Source of the DNA: Mycobacterium sp. D16Q14
GTDB lineage: Bacteria > Actinomycetota > Actinomycetes > Mycobacteriales > Mycobacteriaceae
Length of the DNA: 53,791 nucleotides
Direction of reading: 5' to 3'
Assembly (NCBI GenBank): GCA_002013415.1
Contig: MAEX01000027.1
Coordinates: 1 to 53,791 of the forward strand
In this document: positions 8,199 through 15,556 of the stretch, piece after piece
Numbering within the stretch: the stretch's first letter is position 1
Layout: each line of letters opens with the position of its first letter
The notes under the pieces: model-generated
Told to the model about the DNA's origin: nothing
What the model saw: the letters and a program-made list of their open reading frames with translations, nothing else
The model's database searches: none
Position numbers and translations under genes: made by a program

Positions 8199-8756
8199 TC
8201 ATGGCTTGACCTCGAACCGGTCGATCATGGCGCCGCTGCTGCGCGGCGCTGGCACCGGTTGGCTGGGTGCGCCCGATGATCGGTGCACGGTGACCCCGCC
8301 GGTGGGTGCTGGTGCGGGTTTGGCGTGTACCCGCTGCACATCGCATACCGTCAGCTGCAGCGGGATCTGCGCGGCCTGCTGTATGGCGTGGATACGTCTG
8401 ATCACCGGCTCGGACTGCAGGTATTTGTGCAACCGCTGCGGCGTTTTCCAGGTTTGATGCACCAGGAAGTGCCCCGGGTCACCGGCGTCCCGCAAAATCT
8501 CGTAGCGCAGGTTGCCCCGGTCGCGGCGAGTGTGTTCCAGCAATATGTTCAGGTGCCCCCAGATCGCTTCCTCGGCACCGAGCTTGGCGGTGACCTCGCC
8601 GACCACATGCACCGGCGAGCTGCTGCTCGGGCGCGGTGTCAGCACTCGTGCTGCGGGCAGTATCCATGCCGGCGCCGCCTGCGCGGGTTCGCCGGGCACC
8701 TGCTGGCCGCTCATGCGGTACCGGGGGCCGCGGCGGCGGGGGTCAGCATTGGACAT
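8199..8756 (-). CDS. Antibiotic-biosynthesis-monooxygenase-domain protein
   Basis: This 185-residue protein has a central ABM-type ferredoxin-like domain (about residues 50-135). Recognisable parts are GHLNILLEHTRRDRGNLRYE, HFLVHQTWKTPQRLHKYLQ and a terminal strand LQLTVCDVQRV. Family members include quinol monooxygenases and heme-degrading enzymes; no heme ligand is obvious. Low-complexity Pro/Ala/Ser tails surround the domain. Its start overlaps the stop of the secreted gene at 8743, so it is probably the third gene of an LpqS copy 2-led operon. A later start at 8714 is possible. Copper might be met here through oxidised quinone repair, but that is inference. Confidence 0.7.
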   Translation of the reverse strand: MSNADPRRRGPRYRMSGQQVPGEPAQAAPAWILPAARVLTPRPSSSSPVHVVGEVTAKLGAEEAIWGHLNILLEHTRRDRGNLRYEILRDAGDPGHFLVHQTWKTPQRLHKYLQSEPVIRRIHAIQQAAQIPLQLTVCDVQRVHAKPAPAPTGGVTVHRSSGAPSQPVPAPRSSGAMIDRFEVKP

Positions 8757-9078
8757 CGACGTGGTAGACGCTGTACAGCCTCACGACCTGGTTCCGTCGC
8801 GACGATCCATTGCAGTTTGGACAGTTTGTTGTCGCAGTCGGGCCGTAGACGTCGAGGTCCTTGCGGATCCGGGTGGCCACACATTGCGAGAGCGGCTTGT
8901 TGCCGGTCTTGGTGACGATGATCTTGTTGCCTTGGGCTTTGAGGTTGTTGATGACGTCGTCGGCGTTGCCGAGACCGCCCGGCCCGGCCTGGGCGGCCGG
9001 CGCCGTCAGCAATGTTGCGGCGATGGCGGCTGCGGCCAGTGTCAATCCGGGCAGACGGCCACGAAAAATGTTGTTCAT
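8743..9078 (-). CDS. Small secreted protein ending in Cys, paralogue 1
   Basis: This 111-residue exported protein is one of three paralogues in the island (with 12123-12464 and 14050-14400). The signal peptide ends near PAAQAGPG. Shared family features are NNLKAQGNKIIV, GNKPLSQC and the C-terminal strand VYHVDVQC ending in Cys. This copy alone has an extra TTNCPNCN, giving a CxxC pair. It resembles the widespread mycobacterial small secreted proteins with an ING...PLxxC...VDxxC pattern, whose function is unknown. The ribosome site GAAGGTGC precedes ATG 9078. It sits downstream of LpqS copy 2. Confidence 0.8.
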   Translation of the reverse strand: MNNIFRGRLPGLTLAAAAIAATLLTAPAAQAGPGGLGNADDVINNLKAQGNKIIVTKTGNKPLSQCVATRIRKDLDVYGPTATTNCPNCNGSSRRNQVVRLYSVYHVDVQC

Positions 9079-9198
9079 GGCAAAAGCACCTTCTACGTGT
9101 GGGCTGCGCCAAGTGGCGCGGCGATGGCTGATTGGTCGGCTACAGACCAGAACCCGCGCCGGCCCGGTAAGGGGCATGCAGGTTCGGGCCAGCCGCGG

Positions 9199-9597
9199 TC
9201 AGCGCCGCAGTACGCAGAAACGGTGAAGGATGATGCGGCCGGTGGCGATGGCCACGGCCCCGGTATGGGGCGGCCCGCGGGTCCATGCCGGGGAACCGGC
9301 CGCGACTGCTGCATAGGCAAGCAGGGCCAGTGCACCGATCCACAGCACGCGCAGCACAGTCGGTGCGGCCAGCTGGGCAGCCACACCATCGGCGACCGAG
9401 CACACGAACGCCGCGGCCTGCCCGATGTGGTTGTGTGCGGTGGCCGCGACATCACCGCGCTGCAGCGTCGAACCGGCGGCTACCGCGTGATGCGGAAGCG
9501 CGGTCGCCGCGGCGCTGTGGTGGGGCAGCGCCGCGCACTGCAACAGCAGCACCAGGGCGGCCATCGCGGCCACGATCAGGGCTCCCAGCCACGACAT
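9199..9597 (-). CDS. lpqS: LpqS-like copper-induced protein, copy 2
   Basis: This 132-residue LpqS-like protein has a hydrophobic N-terminal segment (MSWLGALIVAAMAALVLLLQ) followed by Cys, then PHHSAAATALPHHAV and HNHIGQ as possible copper ligands. The signature tail is TRGPP then ILHRFCVLRR. ATG 9597 gives the family length; an in-frame ATG at 9717 would add 40 residues and abut the operator. It is divergent from mmcO across a shared RicR-like box, the arrangement of Rv0846c/Rv0847 in M. tuberculosis. Confidence 0.8.
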   Translation of the reverse strand: MSWLGALIVAAMAALVLLLQCAALPHHSAAATALPHHAVAAGSTLQRGDVAATAHNHIGQAAAFVCSVADGVAAQLAAPTVLRVLWIGALALLAYAAVAAGSPAWTRGPPHTGAVAIATGRIILHRFCVLRR

Positions 9598-9716
9598 ACC
9601 CCGCAGTTCGCGGGCGCCGCCGGCGGTCACGGCCAGGCGCCCTGCCCGGGAGTTCCCGGGAGGTTGCAGCTCACCAGTGGACGGCAACACCTCTTCACCA
9701 TAACATGATATGCGCA

Positions 9717-9731
9717 TACCCTTACCCGGTA
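9717..9731. promoter_or_regulatory. RicR-like box between LpqS copy 2 and MmcO
   Basis: TACCC-TTACC-CGGTA matches the RicR operator with one mismatch. It is placed between divergent genes and could control both. Confidence 0.7.
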
Positions 9732-9782
9732 TTTGACATGTGTTTTTGACGGTCGGCGCGGTGGTGTTGAAGGGAGCGGTTC

Positions 9783-11324
9783 ATGACGGTATCGCGATCG
9801 CAATGGGGCCGGCGCGACTTCTTGCAGCTGGGTGCGGCGGCCGCCACAGCAGGTGTGCTGGCCGCCTGCGGCGCTCGTTCGCGCGGCGGCTCGACTGGGC
9901 AGCTGGTGGGGCCGGACTCCCCGCAAGTGGCGGCGCTGGAGGCGGTGCGCCGCGACGGGGGCGGGCGGCTGGTGCCGGTGCGCTTGCAGGCCCGCCCCCT
10001 GCAGTTGGATCTGGCGGGCCGGACGGTGTCGACGTGGGGGTACGGCGATCAGGTTCCGGGGCCGACGATCCGGGTCCGCAAGGGTGAGGTGTTGCGAGTG
10101 AGCACCGCCAACGGGCTGCCGGCCCCGACCACGGTGCACTGGCATGGGATTGCGTTGCGCAACGACATGGACGGGGTACCGGATCTGACGCAAAAGCAGA
10201 TCACGGCGGCGGGGTCGTTCACCTACGAGTTCGCGGTGGCGCACGCGGGCACGTATTGGTTTCATCCTCATGTGGGCACCCAGCTCGACCGCGGCCTGTA
10301 TGCGCCGCTGATCATCGAGGACCCCGATGAGCGCGCCGACTACGATACCGAACTGGTGGTGGTGCTCGATGACTGGATCGATGGCACCGGCACCGACCCC
10401 GACAAGGTCCTGGCCGGGCTGGCCGCCAAGGGCATGCCCGAGATGGGGCCCTCGATGGGCGGTATGTCTGGCGGTATGCCGATGGGTGGGATGGGGGTTA
10501 GTGCGGATGCGCCGCTGGGATCCGATGGCGGCGATGTCACCTACCCGTACTACCTGGTGAACGGGCGGGTGGCCGCTGACCCGCAGAGCGTCGATTATCG
10601 GCCCGGGACCCGGGTGCGGCTGCGCATCATCAACGCCGCAGGCGATAGCGCGTTTCGGGTCGCAGTTCCCGGGGTGCCGATGACGGTGACCCACACCGAC
10701 GGCTTCCCCGTGGCGCCCCGGCAAGCCGACGCGCTGCTGATCGGGATGGGCGAGCGCATCGACGCCGTCATCACCATCGGTGATGCGTCGGTGCCGCTGC
10801 TGGCCGTCCCGTACGGCAAGGACGGCTACGCCCAGCTGGTGCTGCGCTCCGGCGGCAAACCGGTTCTCGGCGAAACCCAAAACGCGGCCGTGGCGTTGAC
10901 GAAGATGGCCGTGCTGGACACCGCGACCTTGAGCGCCACCGCCGAGGTCGCGCTGGTACCGCGTGAACCCGACATCTCCTATGACCTGCGCCTGGCAGGT
11001 CCGGGCGAGAAGTACACCTGGACCATCAACGAAAAAACCTACAACCGGGCCGAAGGGCTGCCCGTGCGCGAAGGCCAACGGGTGCGGCTGCGCTACCTCA
11101 ACAACTCGATGATGTTTCACCCGATGCACCTGCACGGGCATACCTTCGCGGTCCGAGGCCGGTCCGGGGCCTACACCGCCCGCAAGGACACCGTGCTGGT
11201 GGCGCCCATGGCCACCGTCGAAGTGGACTTCGATGCCGACAACCCTGGCCAGTGGCTCACCCACTGCCACAACATCTATCACGGCGAGGCCGGGATGATG
11301 ACCGTCATCTCCTACCGCCAATAG
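9783..11324 (+). CDS. mmcO: Multicopper oxidase MmcO
   Basis: This 513-residue periplasmic multicopper oxidase is expected to oxidise toxic Cu(I) to Cu(II). It has a twin-arginine signal (RRDFLQL, residues 10-16) with a lipobox LAAC at Cys29, so it is probably a Tat-exported lipoprotein. Copper-site motifs are HWHG near 119, HPH near 161, HPMHLHGHTF near 446 and HCHNIYHGEAGMM near 494. A Met-rich loop (about residues 214-240, with MPEMGPSM and GGMPMGGMG) is a typical Cu(I)-docking insert. RBS AAGGGAG precedes ATG 9783. The MPT63-like gene follows in the same direction. Confidence 0.95.
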   Translation: MTVSRSQWGRRDFLQLGAAAATAGVLAACGARSRGGSTGQLVGPDSPQVAALEAVRRDGGGRLVPVRLQARPLQLDLAGRTVSTWGYGDQVPGPTIRVRKGEVLRVSTANGLPAPTTVHWHGIALRNDMDGVPDLTQKQITAAGSFTYEFAVAHAGTYWFHPHVGTQLDRGLYAPLIIEDPDERADYDTELVVVLDDWIDGTGTDPDKVLAGLAAKGMPEMGPSMGGMSGGMPMGGMGVSADAPLGSDGGDVTYPYYLVNGRVAADPQSVDYRPGTRVRLRIINAAGDSAFRVAVPGVPMTVTHTDGFPVAPRQADALLIGMGERIDAVITIGDASVPLLAVPYGKDGYAQLVLRSGGKPVLGETQNAAVALTKMAVLDTATLSATAEVALVPREPDISYDLRLAGPGEKYTWTINEKTYNRAEGLPVREGQRVRLRYLNNSMMFHPMHLHGHTFAVRGRSGAYTARKDTVLVAPMATVEVDFDADNPGQWLTHCHNIYHGEAGMMTVISYRQ

Positions 11325-11403
11325 CGTCCCCGGCGGCGAAGATTGCGCTGAACCGGCCACGCCGGGCCGAATGTCCCACTGACCTCACAGAAAGAGACCG
11401 CAC

Positions 11404-12024
11404 ATGCAAGGACTGCGATTCGTGTTGTTGGCCCTGGCCACCGCCGGGCTGTTCCTGACCGGGCTGCTTGCCCCGCCCCTGGGGCACGCTGCGGGGTCCT
11501 GTCCGCACCGCTTCGGGGCCGCTCAACAGCTGCCCGACGCTGGCGGCGGTACCCAGGAATGGACCGTGGCCGCCCTGAAGAAATCAGAGGCTGTATTACC
11601 CGGATACAGCCCGGCCGGCCAGCTCTGGGAAGCTGCGGCCACCGTGCGGGCCGCGCGCGGCACCATCACCGCGCTGATCCCCAACCTCGCCGCCCACGCC
11701 ACCGGCGCGCACTACCCGGTACTCTGGCAGATCGGCACCGACCAAGGACTGCCCGCCGCCACTCTCGATGAAGGACAAACATCCTCGGGCACACTGTATT
11801 TCGATGTCACCGGCCCGGACCCGATGGCCGTCATCTACGGCACCGGCGGCGCCGCACCGGCGATGATGTGGTGCTGCAACGAGTCCATGAACATGCCTAT
11901 GGACTCGAAGATGAAGGCCGACATGAAGGCCATGATGGCGGACTGCCCCTGCTGCCAGGACATGCCCGCACCCACCTCGGGCGGCGACTGCCCGTGCTGC
12001 GCCGGTGCGCCTGCCCCGGCCTGA
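11404..12024 (+). CDS. MPT63-like secreted protein with Met/Cys-rich metal-binding tail, copy 1
   Basis: This 206-residue exported protein has a signal peptide (about 1-30) and an immunoglobulin-like domain related to MPT63 (QEWTVAALKKS, GYSPAGQLWEAAATV, YPVLWQI, TLYFDVTGPDP). It then gains a tail of about 50 residues unlike MPT63. The tail has CC, a Met ladder (SMNMPMDSKMKADMK, AMM) and two CPCC motifs: eight Cys and about nine Met. This suggests a secreted Cu(I)-binding or copper-delivery protein. It is 79 bases downstream of mmcO on the same strand, probably co-transcribed and copper-induced. Binding is inferred from composition. Confidence 0.85.
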   Translation: MQGLRFVLLALATAGLFLTGLLAPPLGHAAGSCPHRFGAAQQLPDAGGGTQEWTVAALKKSEAVLPGYSPAGQLWEAAATVRAARGTITALIPNLAAHATGAHYPVLWQIGTDQGLPAATLDEGQTSSGTLYFDVTGPDPMAVIYGTGGAAPAMMWCCNESMNMPMDSKMKADMKAMMADCPCCQDMPAPTSGGDCPCCAGAPAPA

Positions 12025-12030
12025 CCCCAC

Positions 12031-12070
12031 CGGTGACCGGGCTAGCCTGAACGTCCCGGCCCGGTCACCG
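12031..12070. terminator. Intrinsic terminator between convergent genes
   Basis: A perfect 12-bp GC-rich stem (12031-12042 with 12059-12070) with a 16-base loop lies between the MPT63-like gene and the convergent secreted gene at 12123. Confidence 0.65.
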
Positions 12071-12122
12071 CGTAAGTACCGGCCAGCGGGCCGGGACCGA
12101 CTGCGATATCAATGCGGCATGG

Positions 12123-12464
12123 TCAGCACTGCACGTCGACGTACATGGTGCGGTACAGCAATTGTGTGCCCACACCATTGGCGCGTTTAGCCCGGTTGGG
12201 GTCGACCACCTGAGGATGGGTCCACCAGTACTCGGATTTGCCTTCGCGTACCGATGTCACGGAGCACATCTGCAGCGGCTTGTCGCCGGTGCGATTGACG
12301 ATGACCTTGTCGCCCTGGCGCTGCAAAGCCATGATGACCTGCAGCGCGTTGGGGGCGGCCGGGCCCGCCCAGGCCGGCGCGGCGCCGGACAGGCCCAGCG
12401 TTGCCCCGGCCAGGACTGCGACCATCGATGCGGCCGCGCGGTGAAGAAAACGGTTGTTGTGCAT
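12123..12464 (-). CDS. Small secreted protein ending in Cys, paralogue 2
   Basis: This 113-residue exported paralogue of the proteins at 8743 and 14050 has a signal peptide ending near PAWAGPA, then VIMALQRQGDKVIVNRTG, DKPLQMC and the terminal MYVDVQC. Only the two family Cys are present, spaced about 65 residues apart, and could form a disulfide or a metal site. Function is unknown. It lies downstream of LpqS copy 3 on the same strand, but a hairpin at 12528-12561 separates the two. Confidence 0.8.
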   Translation of the reverse strand: MHNNRFLHRAAASMVAVLAGATLGLSGAAPAWAGPAAPNALQVIMALQRQGDKVIVNRTGDKPLQMCSVTSVREGKSEYWWTHPQVVDPNRAKRANGVGTQLLYRTMYVDVQC

Positions 12465-12527
12465 AAGAATTCCCTACGTTGGGGTGCCGCACACGGGGGC
12501 GGCGAAGCTGTCGAGGACACACCAGTG

Positions 12528-12561
12528 CGGGCTGCCTGTGGCTAGAGCGGCAGGCAGCCCG
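12528..12561 (-). terminator. Hairpin downstream of LpqS copy 3
   Basis: A perfect 11-bp stem (12528-12538 with 12551-12561) lies 10 bases past the stop of LpqS copy 3. There is no clear T tract, so termination may be partial, allowing read-through to the secreted gene. Confidence 0.5.
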
Positions 12562-12570
12562 GGGTGTTCG

Positions 12571-13011
12571 TCAGCGCCGGATAACGCAGAGCTGATGCAG
12601 CAAGACGGCGCCGCTGGCTGCGGCGGCTGTGCGCGTCCATGGCGGCGGCCCGTGCGCACCCGCCCGCACGGCCATGGCCCCGGCGGTCAGCAGGACCGGC
12701 GCGGTCCACTTCAGCGCTGCGTTGTCGCCGCCGGCCACGTTCCCGGCTAGCGGGGGGTGTGGGCAGGGCGCATCCAGGTCAGCGCGCACATCGTGAACGT
12801 GTGCGGTGATCAGTCCTGGTACCGCGCCGAGGGCCGCGTTAGGTGCATGTTCGCCGCTGGCCGGGGCCGGTGCGCCCGCGCGGGGCAGCTCGGCCGTGCA
12901 CCCGAGTATCGCCATCGCTGCCAGCGCGGCGGCTAGCAGCAGCAGCGCCCCCGCGCCCCTGTGGGACCGGCGGCGATACCCCCAGCCCGGGTGCATCCGC
13001 ATGCGGTCCAT
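12571..13011 (-). CDS. lpqS: LpqS-like copper-induced protein, copy 3
   Basis: This 146-residue LpqS-like protein has a hydrophobic core LLLLAAALAAMAILGC that resembles a lipobox, which suggests a lipoprotein. The middle carries HAPNA, HVHDVRAD and CPHPPL as possible metal ligands. The tail is HGPPPW then LLHQLCVIRR. A perfect RicR box ends 10 bases upstream of ATG 13011; the internal ATG at 13002 or 12996 may be the true start. It is divergent from the polysaccharide deacetylase. Confidence 0.78.
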   Translation of the reverse strand: MDRMRMHPGWGYRRRSHRGAGALLLLAAALAAMAILGCTAELPRAGAPAPASGEHAPNAALGAVPGLITAHVHDVRADLDAPCPHPPLAGNVAGGDNAALKWTAPVLLTAGAMAVRAGAHGPPPWTRTAAAASGAVLLHQLCVIRR

Positions 13012-13020
13012 TCTAGCCTT

Positions 13021-13035
13021 TACCCCTACCGGGTA
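13021..13035. promoter_or_regulatory. RicR box between LpqS copy 3 and the deacetylase
   Basis: TACCC-CTACC-GGGTA is an exact RicR operator match between divergent genes. It may control both directions. Confidence 0.82.
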
Positions 13036-13160
13036 TAGCCATATAGCGGTGGTGTGCTGACGGTGTCCAGGTACGCGTGCAAGGATGCCCCCCGCGGGTA
13101 TCACGATCGCGGCGGCGCGCAGGCCGCCGCAGTGCCGCCCGGTGCGTCAGGAGGTGGCCG

Positions 13161-14027
13161 GTGGGTGCGGTGCTGAGGTCGGTGCGGTTCCAGATCACTG
13201 TGGTGACGGTGGTGGTGTTGGCCGCGGCCGGCGTGGTCGCCCTCGGGGTGCGCCATCATCTCCTGCTCGGCCCGGACACCGTGGACTGTGCTCGCTACAA
13301 GTGTGTGGCGCTGACCTTCGATGACGGCCCCACCCCGTTCACCGATCGTCTGCTGCAGGTGCTCACCGACCGCGGCGCCAAAGCCACGTTCTTCCTGATC
13401 GGCAACAAGGTGGCCGCCGACCCCGACGCGGCCCGCCGCATCGACGCCGCCGGGATGGAGGTGGCCAACCACACCTGGGAACACCCCAACATGGCCACCA
13501 TCGCGGTCGCCGACATCGCAGGCCAGCTCAACAGGGGCGCCGCGGCGATCACCGCCGCGATCGGGCACACCCCGCACCTGTACCGCCCCGCCGGCGGAGT
13601 CTCCGATGACGCGGTGCGCGCCGAAGCCGGGCGACAGGGATTGGCCGAAATCCTGTGGGACGTCATCGCATTCGACTGGATCAACGACGCCAACACCGCC
13701 GCCACCGTGTACATGCTCAAAACCCAGATCAAACCCGGCTCGGTGGTGCTGCTGCACGACACCTACTCCAGCACCGTCGACGTCGTCTACCAATTCCTGC
13801 CGGTCCTGATCGCCAACGGCTACCACATGGTCACCGTCAGCCACCTGCTCGGGGATCGCGCCCCCGGCAGCAGCTACGGCAGCCGCGAAAACGGCCCACC
13901 GGCCAACGATATTCACGACATCCCGGCCGACAAGATTCCCGCGCTGCCGGCCACACCCTCACCCAAACCCGCACCGAACCTGCCGATCACCGACATCGGC
14001 GGCCAAAATCCCGGCGGCCCACAATGA
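13161..14027 (+). CDS. Polysaccharide deacetylase (NodB domain), membrane-anchored
   Basis: This 288-residue carbohydrate esterase 4 protein probably de-N-acetylates cell-wall peptidoglycan or glycan outside the membrane. One N-terminal transmembrane helix (VVTVVVLAAAGVVALGV) precedes the NodB domain. Motif 1 is TFDDGPTPF (catalytic and metal Asp), motif 2 is NHTWEHPN (metal His residues), motif 3 is LYRPAGG, motif 4 is IAFDWIND and motif 5 is VVLLHD. A Pro-rich tail follows. GTG 13161 is chosen because AGGAGG lies just upstream. It is related to Rv1096. Placement behind a RicR box suggests copper-triggered wall remodelling. Confidence 0.9.
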   Translation: MGAVLRSVRFQITVVTVVVLAAAGVVALGVRHHLLLGPDTVDCARYKCVALTFDDGPTPFTDRLLQVLTDRGAKATFFLIGNKVAADPDAARRIDAAGMEVANHTWEHPNMATIAVADIAGQLNRGAAAITAAIGHTPHLYRPAGGVSDDAVRAEAGRQGLAEILWDVIAFDWINDANTAATVYMLKTQIKPGSVVLLHDTYSSTVDVVYQFLPVLIANGYHMVTVSHLLGDRAPGSSYGSRENGPPANDIHDIPADKIPALPATPSPKPAPNLPITDIGGQNPGGPQ

Positions 14028-14039
14028 TCCGGGCCGCCG
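14012..14039. terminator. Terminator hairpin overlapping the deacetylase stop
   Basis: A perfect 9-bp stem (14012-14020 with 14031-14039) spans the stop codon at 14025-14027, between convergent genes. Confidence 0.5.
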
Positions 14040-14049
14040 CAGTGAAGCT

Positions 14050-14400
14050 CTAGCACCGCACGGTGACATACATGACGTGCGAGGCCAACGAGCGGGTCGC
14101 CGGCCCTTTGCGTTGCTGCACCTGGTTATAGATGTGCCGCCCGACGCGCACCGAGACGGCGATGCACGCCGACAGCGGTTTTCCGGCGGTATCGCCGTTG
14201 ACGATCACCTGGTCCCCACGGGCTCGAAGGGCGGCGATCACAGTCTGGGCGTTACCCGGCGCCGGGCCGGCGGCGGCGGGAGCTACCAACGCAAGCCCGG
14301 TGAACGCGGTGATACCGGCCGCTACCGCCACGGCGGCGGCGCGCCGGCAGGCGGACACGGACGGTGTTGTCAGTGTTATCAATGATGTGGTCACGGTCAT
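14050..14400 (-). CDS. Small secreted protein ending in Cys, paralogue 3
   Basis: This 116-residue member of the three-paralogue family has a signal peptide ending near APAAAGPAP, then TVIAALRARGDQVIVN, GKPLSACIAVSVRVG and the terminal VMYVTVRC. An additional Cys lies in the signal region (SACRR). RBS AAGGACA precedes ATG 14400. It follows the His/Gly-rich gene on the same strand but is separated from it by a strong hairpin, so it may have its own promoter. Function is unknown; a copper-linked envelope role is inferred from context. Confidence 0.78.
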   Translation of the reverse strand: MTVTTSLITLTTPSVSACRRAAAVAVAAGITAFTGLALVAPAAAGPAPGNAQTVIAALRARGDQVIVNGDTAGKPLSACIAVSVRVGRHIYNQVQQRKGPATRSLASHVMYVTVRC

Positions 14401-14536
14401 GGATGTCCTTGTATTTCAGGGGTACACGGGGTGGCCAAGGGCCTGTGGGGCTGTCGGCCAGGGGCAGGCAGCGGCGGCTCAGCGGGGCCGGGCCGCACAG
14501 GGTGTGGTCCGAACCGGAGCAGCGACGCGGTGAAGG

Positions 14537-14577
14537 GGTGCCGCCCCGCCTGGACGCAGTGTTGGCGGGGCGGCACC
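14537..14577 (-). terminator. Terminator of the His/Gly-rich gene
   Basis: A perfect 14-bp stem (14537-14550 with 14564-14577) with a 13-base loop begins 18 bases downstream of the minus-strand gene ending at 14595. Confidence 0.65.
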
Positions 14578-14594
14578 GGTCAATGGGGCCGGTG

Positions 14595-14876
14595 TTAGCG
14601 GTGCCCGCCCCAGCCGCCGCCATGGCCGCCGCCCCAGCCGTGGCCCCCACCACCGCCCCAGCCGCCGCCATGCGGCGGGCGCGGCCAGCAGTTGTGGTGG
14701 CGGCAGCCGGGCCCTGCGGGGGCCTGGGCACTGATGGAATCTGCGCTCGGGATTGGTCCGCTGGCCTGCGCCAGGGCCGGTGCAGCCAGGGCCAGGGTCA
14801 GCGCGGCTAGCGGGGCCGCCGCGGCGGCGGCCAGCCTGCGGTAGCGGCGGGTGTGGTTAATTACGGTGCGGTTCAT
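14595..14876 (-). CDS. Secreted His/Gly/Trp-rich small protein
   Basis: This 93-residue exported protein has a signal peptide covering about residues 1-40 (PLAALTLALAAPALAQASG). The mature C-terminal third is GCRHHNCWPRPPHGGGWG followed by GGHGW, GGGHGG and GWGGHR repeats: six His, two Cys and many Gly/Trp. Such His-Gly arrays bind Cu(II), Ni(II) or Zn(II), so it is probably an extracellular metal sponge. ATG 14876 has the ribosome site AAGGAAT. It lies directly downstream of LpqS copy 4 with its RicR box. The metal preference is inferred. Confidence 0.78.
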   Translation of the reverse strand: MNRTVINHTRRYRRLAAAAAAPLAALTLALAAPALAQASGPIPSADSISAQAPAGPGCRHHNCWPRPPHGGGWGGGGGHGWGGGHGGGWGGHR

Positions 14877-14976
14877 GGTGATTCCTTGCGTGAAAGGGGC
14901 CGCCATCGCGGCGGCCAGGATGGGATGCGATGACCGGTATCAGCGCCCCCGATGGGGGCTCTGGGGGAACCGGCCG

Positions 14977-15426
14977 TCAGCGCCGCATCACGCAGAAATG
15001 TTGCAGCCGGTCACGGCCGCGGCGCAGAAACCAGATCGCGGCGCGACGCGGTGGGCCGCGGGTACTGTGCGACCACAGCATCGCGGCGGTCGCCACCAGA
15101 AACATCGCCGCCGCGGGCACCGTGCCCCACCCGTGCACCGCGTCGGCTGCCGCGGCGACCACCGTGGTGGCGGCGGTCAGTAGGGCGCACCGATGGTGGT
15201 CACCATCGCCGGCCACGGCGATCAGCGCACCCAGTTGTGCGGCCGCGCCATGTACCCCGGCGGTAGCGGGGACGTGCCGCACGGGTGCGGTGATGGCGGT
15301 GTCGGGTGCGGCCGGTGGGCACTGCAGCGCGGGCACCAACACCACCGCCGCGGCCAGCAACACCCGCACCACGCCGATGGCCACCCAGTGCGGGTGGCGC
15401 GGCGTGCGGTCACCGGTGAGCGCCAT
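14977..15426 (-). CDS. lpqS: LpqS-like copper-induced protein, copy 4
   Basis: This 149-residue LpqS-like protein has an N-terminal transmembrane/signal segment (IGVVRVLLAAAVVLVPAL) followed by QCPP, then GDGDHHRCALL, a second hydrophobic stretch, TRGPPRRA and the signature end RLQHFCVMRR. ATG 15426 leaves room for a leader after the RicR box; ATG 15450 lies only one base from that box and is less likely. It heads the LpqS - His-rich - secreted-Cys protein unit. Confidence 0.78.
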   Translation of the reverse strand: MALTGDRTPRHPHWVAIGVVRVLLAAAVVLVPALQCPPAAPDTAITAPVRHVPATAGVHGAAAQLGALIAVAGDGDHHRCALLTAATTVVAAAADAVHGWGTVPAAAMFLVATAAMLWSHSTRGPPRRAAIWFLRRGRDRLQHFCVMRR

Positions 15427-15451
15427 CACCCCACCGTACACCCTAACCATA

Positions 15452-15466
15452 TACCCGTATAGGGTA
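15452..15466. promoter_or_regulatory. RicR box upstream of LpqS copy 4
   Basis: TACCC-GTATA-GGGTA is an exact RicR operator match, and here the N5 core GTATA extends the AT-rich promoter centre. Confidence 0.85.
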
Positions 15467-15556
15467 TGCAGAAAATGTATTCATGCTGGTTGGGGTACAA
15501 CGGGGCACCGATACCTGGTGGTGCCGGTTGCCGGGGCGGCATGCAAGTGCAGCGGG

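Noticed and set aside
9627..11360. 577-residue open frame antisense to mmcO
   Set aside because: It is the mirror of the multicopper oxidase frame in GC-rich DNA. The plus-strand protein has all copper motifs; the antisense frame has none.
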